Origin: an uncultured Pseudoxanthomonas sp.
GTDB lineage: Bacteria; Pseudomonadota; Gammaproteobacteria; Xanthomonadales; Xanthomonadaceae
Assembly: GCA_946886405.1 (NCBI GenBank)
Contig: CAMPIO010000050.1
Coordinates: 1 to 25,854, forward strand
Direction of reading: 5' to 3'
DNA: 25,854 nt
The position numbers and the translations under genes are program-made. The notes under the pieces were generated by a model, which searched no databases, had not been told where the DNA came from, and saw only the letters and a list, made by a program, of their open reading frames with translations. Each line of letters starts with the position of its first letter. The stretch's first letter is position 1. This document shows, piece after piece, positions 6,745 to 13,116 of the stretch.

Positions 6745-7737
6745 TCAGGCGGCGCTGCCGGCCAGCCGCTCGGCCACCCAGCGCTCGGCATAACCGTCGC
6801 CGGCGACGTTCTCGATGAAGGCGCAGTGCCCGCCCCACGGGGCGATTTCCAGCGTGGCGCTGGCGGGCAGCACCCAGTCGCGGAAGGTGTCGAACGGGAT
6901 GACCGGGTCGTCCTCGGCCATCAGGATATGCGTCGGCACGTCGAGGTCCGCCAGCCGCTCGCCGGCGATGGCATAGCCGTCGAAGTAGGCGTCCAGCGTG
7001 CCGAACCCGGTATGACGCTGCACCAGCCAGTCGGTCAATGCGCGGATGTCCAGCGCCAGCACGGTATCGTCGAAATCGTGCCGCTGCGGGAACAGGTGGC
7101 GCTTGCGCTCCAGCGAACGGCGCCATTTGCGCGCGAAGTACCAGTCGTACAGCGGCAGCCCGTTCTCGATGCGGTCCATCGTCGTGGCGGGATCCAGCAG
7201 CGGGCAGACCGCCGCCACGTGCGCCAGCGCCAGCCCGGCCTGCGGTGCGCGCAGCGCCAGCCGCAGCGCGAAGTTGCCACCCAGCGAGTAGCCCGCCACC
7301 CGCATCGGGACGTCGCCGGCGAAGCGCCGCGACACGTCGAGCGCGGCGTGTACGACTTCGTCCAGCCGGTTGGAGTGGAACAGGTCTTCGTTGAGGTGGT
7401 GGGTGTCGCCGTGGTCGCGGAAGTTCAACCGGAACACGTCGAAGCCGCGCGCCAGCAGCTGCGCGGCGGTCAGCCGCATGTAGCTGGAATCGGCGCTGCC
7501 TTCCCAGCCGTGCAGCAGCAGCACCAGGCCACGCGGGGTGCGTCCGGGCATCTGGCTGTGGAAGCCCTGCAGGCGCACGCCGTCGCCCCCGTCCACGATG
7601 TACTCCAGCGTCACCGCCCCGCTGCCCGCCAGCGCGCGCAACCCGCGACGCCGGCGCAGCCCGCTGGAACCCAGCACCGATTGCAGGTGCGGATTGCGCA
7701 GCCAGCGCGGCGGTCGGTAGTCGGCGGCAGTGATCAT
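6745..7737 (-). CDS. YheT-family alpha/beta hydrolase
   Basis: 330-aa serine hydrolase of the COG0429 (YheT/ABHD1-3-like) family. It begins with the family signature RPPRWLRNPHLQSVLGS. Then come LVLLLHGWEGSADS (71-84, oxyanion-hole HG), the nucleophile elbow GYSLGG (Ser151), acidic residues EDDPVIP (275-281) and the catalytic His in WGGHCAF (His304). Members act as esterases or lipases with poorly known natural substrates. The frame is open to 7773, but MITAADYRPPRW (ATG 7737) is the family start; no clear ribosome-binding site precedes it. It lies between plsC upstream and the TPR-sulfotransferase downstream (49-nt gap), all on one strand. Confidence 0.9.
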   Translation of the reverse strand: MITAADYRPPRWLRNPHLQSVLGSSGLRRRRGLRALAGSGAVTLEYIVDGGDGVRLQGFHSQMPGRTPRGLVLLLHGWEGSADSSYMRLTAAQLLARGFDVFRLNFRDHGDTHHLNEDLFHSNRLDEVVHAALDVSRRFAGDVPMRVAGYSLGGNFALRLALRAPQAGLALAHVAAVCPLLDPATTMDRIENGLPLYDWYFARKWRRSLERKRHLFPQRHDFDDTVLALDIRALTDWLVQRHTGFGTLDAYFDGYAIAGERLADLDVPTHILMAEDDPVIPFDTFRDWVLPASATLEIAPWGGHCAFIENVAGDGYAERWVAERLAGSAA

Positions 7738-7825
7738 GGGGTCATCGCGGCAACGTAAACATGAGGGTGGCACTGGCGAGCGGAGTATTCCCTCGAATAC
7801 GTCGCACTGCCGTCATACCGGCCGC

Positions 7826-8623
7826 TCAGGCCCCCGCCATCGCCTGCACGATGCGTTCGCGCGACAGGTCGGCGATGCGCCGGCGGCCTTCGACGTCGGC
7901 AACGCGGATCGGTTCAAGGAAGCAGATGTCGGCCGTACGCGCCGGTTCGCCCAGCAGGCGCACGAAGTTGGCGAAGAAGCTCTCCTTCGGCCCGAACGCC
8001 ACCACGGGTTGCGCGCTGCCATGCGCGCCGTAACGCAGCGCGACCGGCTGCACCGGCACGCCGGCTTCGACGGCGGCAAGGAAGATGCGCGCATGGAACG
8101 GCCCGACCTCGCGGCCATCGCGCGTGCGTCCTTCGGGGAACACCCCGACCGAACGCCCCTCGCGCAGGCGCCGCATCATGGCCTGCAGCACGCCACCGAG
8201 GGATTCCTGGCTGCCGCGCTGGTGGAAGATGGTCTGCCCCTGGGCCGCCAGCCAGCCCACCACGGGCCAGCCGCGGATCTCCTGTTTGGCGACGAAGCCC
8301 ATCATGCGCTGGCTGTGCAGCGCCTCGATGTCGATCCAGCTGACATGGTTGGCCACGAACAGGGTCGGCCCCGGCAACGGCGTGCCGACCCGGCGTAGCC
8401 GGAACCCGAAGATGCGCATCAGTCCGCTCGACCACCAGCGCACCGACACATCGCCCACGCTTTCGTCGCCCACGCGTATCCACACCAGCAGCGGCGACAG
8501 GCACAGCAGGATGATCGGCAGGAAAACCAGCAGGTGGACCAGCAGCAACGGCACGCGGTACGCGTAGCGGAATGCCCGCGCCACGCCGCTGCCGCCAGCA
8601 ACATGAACAGGGGGCGGCGTCAT
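7826..8623 (-). CDS. plsC: 1-acyl-sn-glycerol-3-phosphate acyltransferase (PlsC-like)
   Basis: 265-aa inner-membrane acyltransferase of the PlsC/LPLAT family, which adds the second acyl chain to lysophosphatidate or related lipids. One or two hydrophobic helices (about 23-48) precede FGFRLRRVG. The catalytic block NHVSWID (92-98, H-x4-D) follows, then FPEGRTRDG (162-170, acyl-glycerophosphate binding) and VPVQPVALRY. The frame remains open to 8932, but the extension would read through the purine-rich repeat. ATG 8623 (MTPPPVHVAGG) is chosen, although its ribosome-binding site is weak. Lysobacteraceae often have several PlsC paralogues, including ornithine-lipid ones, so the exact substrate is uncertain. 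Confidence 0.88.
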   Translation of the reverse strand: MTPPPVHVAGGSGVARAFRYAYRVPLLLVHLLVFLPIILLCLSPLLVWIRVGDESVGDVSVRWWSSGLMRIFGFRLRRVGTPLPGPTLFVANHVSWIDIEALHSQRMMGFVAKQEIRGWPVVGWLAAQGQTIFHQRGSQESLGGVLQAMMRRLREGRSVGVFPEGRTRDGREVGPFHARIFLAAVEAGVPVQPVALRYGAHGSAQPVVAFGPKESFFANFVRLLGEPARTADICFLEPIRVADVEGRRRIADLSRERIVQAMAGA

Positions 8624-8638
8624 GTCGTCACGATAGCA

Positions 8639-8712
8639 GGAGTGAGGGGTGGAGGGGCAGGAGTGAGTGAAGAGGAGTGAGCGAAGGCAAAGGCTCTGGC
8701 TCTCCTCACTCC
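8639..8712. repeat. Purine-rich inverted repeat, copy A (GGAGTGAG/CTCACTCC)
   Basis: Three GGAGTGAG units (8639-8646, 8660-8667, 8674-8681) on one side and one CTCACTCC (8705-8712) on the other, embedded in purine-only and pyrimidine-rich tracts. It separates the thioesterase stop (8725) from the plsC start (8623). The same units recur at 9166-9243 and 13003-13078. In RNA it would fold into a long hairpin and could act as a terminator-like or stabilising element. Confidence 0.75.
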
Positions 8713-8724
8713 TCTCGCTCCCCA

Positions 8725-9147
8725 CTAGCTCCTGGGCACGACCGCCAGCGTCAGCCGCGACACGCAGACCAGCTTGCCGTCGTCGTTCTCGATGCGGATC
8801 TCCCACAACTGCGTGCTGCGACCCACGTGCAGCGCACGCGCGGTGCCGGTGACCAGGCCGCTGCGCATCGCACGCACATGGTTGGCGTTGATCTCCAGGC
8901 CCACGACCATCTCCTTCGTGATGTCCACGCACAGGTTGCCGGCCACGCTGCCGAGCGTCTCGGCCAGCGCCACCGACGCACCTCCATGCAGGATCCCGTA
9001 CGGCTGCACCGTGCGCGCATCCACCGGCATGGTGCCGCGCAGCCAGTCGTCACCGGCCTCGGTCATCACGATGCCGAGGTTCGACACCAGCGTATTGGCG
9101 GCATGGGCGTTGACGGCGGCGAGATCGACGGGGGCGCGGAAAGCCAT
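8725..9147 (-). CDS. Hotdog-fold thioesterase (PaaI/YdiI-like)
   Basis: 140-aa single-domain hotdog protein. The family hallmark GILHGGASVALAETLGS (about 51-67) is intact. It contains the catalytic His-Gly-Gly and the acidic residue on the following helix (Glu63), as in YdiI/EntH (MenI-like) acyl-CoA thioesterases. NANHVRAMRSGLVTGTARALHVGRSTQLWEI is the usual second half. Substrates in the family include hydroxynaphthoyl-CoA, benzoyl-CoA and misacylated carrier proteins; the one here is unknown. AAGGACC precedes ATG 9147 at normal distance. The gene is bracketed by two copies (A and B) of the purine-rich inverted repeat, which isolates it from plsC and the phospholipase-D-like gene. Confidence 0.9.
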   Translation of the reverse strand: MAFRAPVDLAAVNAHAANTLVSNLGIVMTEAGDDWLRGTMPVDARTVQPYGILHGGASVALAETLGSVAGNLCVDITKEMVVGLEINANHVRAMRSGLVTGTARALHVGRSTQLWEIRIENDDGKLVCVSRLTLAVVPRS

Positions 9148-9165
9148 GGCAGGTCCTTGGAGCGA

Positions 9166-9243
9166 GGAGTGAGTGGAGAGGAGTCAGGAGTGAGGGGGAA
9201 GGGTGCGAGCTTCGCTCGCTCCTCACTCCACTGCGCTCACTCC
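9166..9243. repeat. Purine-rich inverted repeat, copy B
   Basis: Nested inverted units: GGAGTGAG at 9166-9173 and 9187-9194, matched by CTCACTCC at 9222-9229 and 9236-9243. At the centre is a perfect small stem-loop, GCGAGC-TTC-GCTCGC. It fills the gap between the phospholipase-D-like stop (9248) and the thioesterase start (9147). Confidence 0.8.
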
Positions 9244-9247
9244 TGCC

Positions 9248-11221
9248 TTACAGGATCGGCACCAGCCCCGCACCGAACGCGGTGAGCACGCGGGTGTACA
9301 ACCATTTCGGCCCCACATTGACCTCGGGGAAATCGCCGACTGCCACGTAGCACCGGTGGAAGGCGGGATCCTTCGGGGTCACCGGCAGCGGGCAGTCGGG
9401 GCCGGGCTGGAACTCGTAGCTGGTGGCGTAACGCCATGGCCAGATATCGAAGATCGGCAGCGCCTCGGACACCTTGCCCAGGCTGTAGTCCAGCCCGGAG
9501 AACACCGGCGGTTTGGCGCGCGGTGCGATCGTCCAGGCATTCTCCGGCGACATGTCGCGGCGGATACTGTCCGCCAGCGCCTGCGCGAAGGCGACGTCGC
9601 TGATCACCACCGCCGCTTCGGTGTTGTAGTTCTCCGAACGCGGGTCGAAGTTGTGCGTGCCGATCACCGCGGTCTCGCCGTCGATCACCATCGACTTCGC
9701 ATGCAGCCCCATGCGCACGCCCGCGCGCTTCAGCGGCAGGGGTTCCGACCCCGCGCCGCTGCTGAGGAACGATGGCCGCGATTCGGTGCGCTGCAGGCGA
9801 CGCGTGGTTTCGCCAGGGACGGGTTTCGACGAGGAGCCGCCCGACGGTCCGATCGAACCCGACGGCCCACGGATCCGGCCGCTGCCAACACCCTCCGCAC
9901 CGGGCGACGCCAGCGGCGGGCCTTCCGGCATCAGTGCCGCGTAGTCCACCGGCGCATCTTCCGGGAACGGCTTGAACTCGTGGATGCGGAACCCGAACTC
10001 GCGCAGGTAACGGCGCTTGTACTTGAACGACATCGAATACACGATCGGGTTGTCGGTCGCCGCCAGGCTGTTGGTCGACACGATCACCTGCGGCGGCGGT
10101 TCGCGCGTGCGCATGTCGCGGAACATCGCCTGCGCCTGCTTCGACATCACCAGGTAAGGCGTCTGCAGCAACACTTCCGACTGTGCGCTGCGGATCAGCG
10201 CCTCGAGTTCTGGCGCGGCCGGCGCATCGTCCTCGCGGCGTTCGCGCCGGTGCTTCTGCGGCAGGTCGGCGATGTAGCGCACCGCGCCGACCGCGAATGC
10301 GGGGGCGACGAAGCGCGCCTGCATCACCGTCGGATCGCTCGCTTCCACGCGGGCTTCCTGCACGCGCGCCGGCCGCAGGTAGCGCGGCACCGGCATCGCC
10401 GGTACGCCTTCGTCCAGCAGCGTGCGCCCCACGTCGTTCAATCGCTCGGCAGGCACGCTGCGCCGCGCGTCCCAGAACGCCTGGAAGTTCGTCGCCATCG
10501 CCGCTGCTTCCGGCCCGGCGACCAGCACGTCGCGGTCGCGGAAGTTGTATTCCGCATCCCAGTCGAAATAGTCGTCCTGGTAGTTGCGCCCGCCACTGAT
10601 GCCGATGCGGTCGTCCACCAGCAGCAGCTTGGTGTGCATGCGCTGGTTGAAGCGGCGGAAGCAGCACAGCACGCTGCCCGCATAGTCCAGGTAGTTCAGC
10701 TTGGCCTTGCCGAAGCTGGGGTTGTAGATGCGGATGGCGAAGTTCTGGTGCGCGCCGGACAACGCGGCGAGGATCTCCAGGTCGGCGATCGCCGACAGCT
10801 GGTCGATCAGCACCCGCACCTTCACCCCGCGCCGGGCGGCGGCCAGCAATTCGTCCAGCACCAGCCGCGCGCTGTCGTCCTTGTCGAAGATGTAGGTCTG
10901 CAGGTCGATGCGTTCGCGCGCGCTGCGGATCAGGTTCAACCGCGCCAGCAACGCGTCCGAACCCTTGTCCAGGATCACCGCGTAATGGCGCGGCGCCTCC
11001 GGCGTGGACGCGTCCGCTGCCTGCCCGGCCAGGTCGTACAGCGGCGACGGCAGCGCGCAGGCATCGGCCCGCGTGCACTCGATCACCGGCGAGCGGGCGG
11101 CGGCGGCGATGCCGGCCGCGCGGTCGCGCTGGCGGTCGGACAGACTGGCGCAGGCCGTGCCCAGCAGCGCAAGGCAGAGCACCGCGCAGCGCACGGCGAC
11201 GGTAGGGAAACGGGAGGTCAC
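9248..11221 (-). CDS. Phospholipase-D-family exported protein (cardiolipin synthase ClsC-like)
   Basis: 657 aa with two HKD half-sites, as in PLD/cardiolipin synthases of the ClsC (YmdC) type. HTKLLLVDDRIGISGGRNYQ begins at His196, and HAKSMVIDGETAVIGTHNFD begins at His507. The N-terminus has a short basic stretch, a hydrophobic core and LLGTAC (Cys24), a plausible lipobox, so it may be an envelope lipoprotein. A Gly/Ser/Pro-rich low-complexity stretch (about 436-500) sits just before the second HKD, making the protein longer than ClsC (about 470 aa). The start is GTG at 11221, overlapping the yceI stop as GTGA. It probably transfers phosphatidyl groups or cleaves phospholipid head groups; direct evidence on substrate is lacking. 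Confidence 0.88.
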   Translation of the reverse strand: MTSRFPTVAVRCAVLCLALLGTACASLSDRQRDRAAGIAAAARSPVIECTRADACALPSPLYDLAGQAADASTPEAPRHYAVILDKGSDALLARLNLIRSARERIDLQTYIFDKDDSARLVLDELLAAARRGVKVRVLIDQLSAIADLEILAALSGAHQNFAIRIYNPSFGKAKLNYLDYAGSVLCCFRRFNQRMHTKLLLVDDRIGISGGRNYQDDYFDWDAEYNFRDRDVLVAGPEAAAMATNFQAFWDARRSVPAERLNDVGRTLLDEGVPAMPVPRYLRPARVQEARVEASDPTVMQARFVAPAFAVGAVRYIADLPQKHRRERREDDAPAAPELEALIRSAQSEVLLQTPYLVMSKQAQAMFRDMRTREPPPQVIVSTNSLAATDNPIVYSMSFKYKRRYLREFGFRIHEFKPFPEDAPVDYAALMPEGPPLASPGAEGVGSGRIRGPSGSIGPSGGSSSKPVPGETTRRLQRTESRPSFLSSGAGSEPLPLKRAGVRMGLHAKSMVIDGETAVIGTHNFDPRSENYNTEAAVVISDVAFAQALADSIRRDMSPENAWTIAPRAKPPVFSGLDYSLGKVSEALPIFDIWPWRYATSYEFQPGPDCPLPVTPKDPAFHRCYVAVGDFPEVNVGPKWLYTRVLTAFGAGLVPIL

Positions 11222-11802
11222 TGCAGCTTTCCGCTCCGGATGCGCGCACGCAACACGAACACCACGCGGTCGCTGACCGCCAGCATCCAGTCATCCATGT
11301 CGTAGTCGCTGCGACGCACTGCGCCGGTGGCGACCACATCGCAGTCCACGGCGGGGCGTGAGCAGGTGGTGGCGGCCACGTCCAGGCTGCGCGGGCGGCT
11401 GATGCCCTTGATGCTCAGGTCGCCTTCCAGCGTGCCGCCGTCGTACAGCAACATCGGGTCGTAGGGCTTGGAGGTGAAGGTGACCACCGGGTAACGGTCG
11501 GCATCGAAGAACTTCTCGCTGCGCGCCCAGTCGCCATAGCGCGCGTGGTCGACGATCTCCACCTCGCGCGTGTACATGCGCAGACGCACCTGCTGGCGGC
11601 CATCCGGCAGATGCTCGACCGACCCCTCGTAGCGCGGGAACACCCCGTCCAGCACCTGCCCCCAGCGCGTACGCAGCTCGAACCCCAGGCGCGTATGCCC
11701 CGGATCGAAATCGTTCCTGCCCTGCGCCCACGCCGGCGCGATGCAGAGCATGGCCAGGCACAGCACGGCCAGCCATGCGGCCAGCGGCAGCTCCGATTTC
11801 AT
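11218..11802 (-). CDS. YceI-family periplasmic protein
   Basis: 194 aa with a clear Sec signal peptide (MKSELPLAAWLAVLCLAMLC then IAPAWA, cleavage expected before QGRNDF). The mature part is a YceI lipocalin-like barrel: FDPGHTRLGFELRTRWGQVLDGVFPRYEG, then RYPVVTFTSKPYD, the core GTLEGDLSIKGISRPRSLDV, and a closing DMDDWMLAVSDRVVFVLRARI. YceI proteins bind polyisoprenoids or other amphiphiles in the periplasm. The ATG overlaps the sixA-like stop (ATGA), and its own stop overlaps the next start (GTGA), so it is the middle gene of a translationally coupled trio. Longer in-frame readings upstream lie inside the phosphatase gene and are rejected. Confidence 0.93.
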   Translation of the reverse strand: MKSELPLAAWLAVLCLAMLCIAPAWAQGRNDFDPGHTRLGFELRTRWGQVLDGVFPRYEGSVEHLPDGRQQVRLRMYTREVEIVDHARYGDWARSEKFFDADRYPVVTFTSKPYDPMLLYDGGTLEGDLSIKGISRPRSLDVAATTCSRPAVDCDVVATGAVRRSDYDMDDWMLAVSDRVVFVLRARIRSGKLQ

Positions 11803-12275
11803 GGCCACCAGAACGCGGAGAGGTGGGCCACTCCCGGTTCGATGGCCGCGTCCACCGGCAGTGTCAGCACCACGACGCCGGCGGGCGGCATGCCGCGGTA
11901 CTCGCTGGTCACCCCGGAATACATCAGCGCCGCCAACTGCTCGAAACCGGGGTTGTGCCCGACCATCAGGAGACGCTCGGCCTCGCGGTGCTGGTCGGCC
12001 AGGTCGGCCAGCGTGCCGGGCGTGGCTTCGTAGATGCGCTCTTCCAGCCGCTGCTCCACGTAGCCGAGCGCATCCAGCACCGCCTCCAGCGTCTCGCGGG
12101 CACGGCGGGCGGGCGAACACAGCACGCGGTCCGGCACCAGACCCTGCTCCTTCAACCAGCGGGCAGCGGACTCGGCCTCGGCCAGCCCCTGCGGCGACAG
12201 GGGACGGTCCAGGTCGGACTGGCCGGCCGTGGCAGGTTCGGCATGGGCATGGCGCAGCAGGATCAGTTCACGCAT
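11799..12275 (-). CDS. sixA: SixA-type histidine phosphatase
   Basis: 158-aa histidine-phosphatase (phosphoglycerate mutase-fold) protein. The catalytic RHA motif is at the start (ELILLRHAHAEP, Arg8-His9). DRPLSPQGLAEAESAARWL follows, then VLCSPARRARETLEAV with the second active-site Arg, and the conserved MVGHNPGFEQL with the second His. Size and motifs match SixA, which in enteric bacteria dephosphorylates phosphohistidine of phosphotransfer proteins (ArcB, PTS-Ntr). No partner kinase is nearby. GAGGAGAAAG precedes the ATG, which lies 21 nt after the parA-like stop. It overlaps yceI by four bases. Confidence 0.88.
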   Translation of the reverse strand: MRELILLRHAHAEPATAGQSDLDRPLSPQGLAEAESAARWLKEQGLVPDRVLCSPARRARETLEAVLDALGYVEQRLEERIYEATPGTLADLADQHREAERLLMVGHNPGFEQLAALMYSGVTSEYRGMPPAGVVVLTLPVDAAIEPGVAHLSAFWWP

Positions 12276-12296
12276 GGGGTACTTTCTCCTCAGGCC

Positions 12297-12929
12297 TCAG
12301 GCCTTCTTGATCCATTTCAACAACGGTTCCCAGTCGGCCTGGTGCTCCCGCACCTGCGCCGAGCGGTAATCGAACAGGCTGCGGCCCAGTCCCGCCATCA
12401 CCACGTAGGCCTGGGTATCGCGCAGCTGGGTGATGACCGGGTAGGGCCAGGTCTTCAGCATCTCCACCGCCTGCTGCGACGCATTCGTCCACGGCTTGCT
12501 GCGGTTGACCACCAGCCCGACCGGCAGCTTGCGTTTGTGCACGCGCGGGATCTTGGCCATGGTGTTCAGGAAGCCGACGGTCGCCTCAATGTCCAGCGCA
12601 GACGGCAGCACCGGCACCACCACCGCATCGGCCTGCTCCAGGAAGCTTTCCAGGTCGCCGGCCATCGCGCCGGCCGGCGCATCGATCACCACGCGCTCGG
12701 CGTCTTCCGGCAGCCAGGCTTTCCACGCGCGCTTGCCGCTGGCGTCGATCGGCAGCACGGCCGTTTCCAGGTCCGCCCGGCGCTCGGCCCAGCGGGTGGA
12801 GGAATGCTGGGGGTCCACGTCCACCAGCACGGTGCGCTTGCCATCCAGTGCGAAATACGCCGCCAGATTGGTCGCCAGGGTGGTCTTGCCCGCGCCGCCC
12901 TTGGAGCTGGCGACCAGAATCGTCTTCAT
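12297..12929 (-). CDS. Orphan ParA/MinD-family ATPase
   Basis: 210 aa, first gene of a leftward set. The deviant Walker A KGGAGKTT is at 10-17, with the signature Lys at its start. The Walker A' segment VDVDPQHSSTRW follows near 36-47, and the Walker B-like VVIDAPAGA is near 80. No ParB gene or obvious parS-like clusters are in the window. The protein is short and lacks an N-terminal DNA-binding region, so it is more like the small ParA proteins that position protein cargoes (McdA/PpfA type) than the chromosomal ParA. Cargo is unknown; the Ycf46-like ATPase divergent from it and the SixA-like gene behind it are candidates only by proximity. The C-terminus ends in LLKWIKKA. Confidence 0.85.
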   Translation of the reverse strand: MKTILVASSKGGAGKTTLATNLAAYFALDGKRTVLVDVDPQHSSTRWAERRADLETAVLPIDASGKRAWKAWLPEDAERVVIDAPAGAMAGDLESFLEQADAVVVPVLPSALDIEATVGFLNTMAKIPRVHKRKLPVGLVVNRSKPWTNASQQAVEMLKTWPYPVITQLRDTQAYVVMAGLGRSLFDYRSAQVREHQADWEPLLKWIKKA

Positions 12930-13002
12930 GCGCGCACCTCGTTGCTGGAGAACCCGGAGGGTACACCGGGGGCGATGAAGCAGAAAGGCAGGAGTGGGGG
13001 GA

Positions 13003-13078
13003 GGAGTGAGAAGTGAGGAGGAAATTCCGGGCCCCGCCTTCGCTCACTCCTCACTCCTCACTCCTCTCCCCTCACTCC
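13003..13078. repeat. Purine-rich inverted repeat, copy C, with heptad tandem repeat
   Basis: GGAGTGAG at 13003-13010 faces four CTCACTCC units (13043-13050, 13050-13057, 13057-13064, 13071-13078). The first three are tandem with an exact 7-bp period (TCACTCC), so they look like slippage of a heptamer. It lies in the gap between the divergent ParA-like and AAA+ genes, so here it is not a gene-end element. Confidence 0.8.
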
Positions 13079-13088
13079 TTGCTGTTAT

Positions 13089-13108
13089 CGTTCCGTCCCC
13101 ACGGAACG
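13089..13108 (+). promoter_or_regulatory. Hairpin just before the AAA+ ATPase start codon
   Basis: Perfect inverted repeat CGTTCCGT-CCCC-ACGGAACG, ending 8 nt before the ATG at 13117. The only ribosome-binding-like bases (ACGGAACGGA) are in or next to the 3' arm, so folding would hide them. It may be a translational control element or a protein-binding dyad. Confidence 0.45.
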
Positions 13109-13116
13109 GATGCCCC

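Noticed and set aside
4485..6818. Very long rightward open frame (777 codons) opposite the TPR-sulfotransferase gene
   Set aside because: It is antisense to a gene with clear TPR and PAPS-binding motifs. The translation is Arg/Gln/His-rich without domains, typical of GC-rich shadow frames.
8624..8932. 103-residue N-terminal extension of the PlsC-like protein
   Set aside because: It would translate repeat copy A and part of the thioesterase gene in antisense frame; the protein family begins near 8623.
9203..11305. Rightward 700-codon frame across the phospholipase-D-like gene, and a second leftward 700-codon frame (9237-11339)
   Set aside because: Both lack domains, cross gene boundaries and repeat B, and conflict with the HKD-containing frame, which has proper overlap with yceI.
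12297..12929. Chromosomal parA/parB partition locus
   Set aside because: No parB, parS cluster, gid genes or origin features are present; the ParA is a short orphan.
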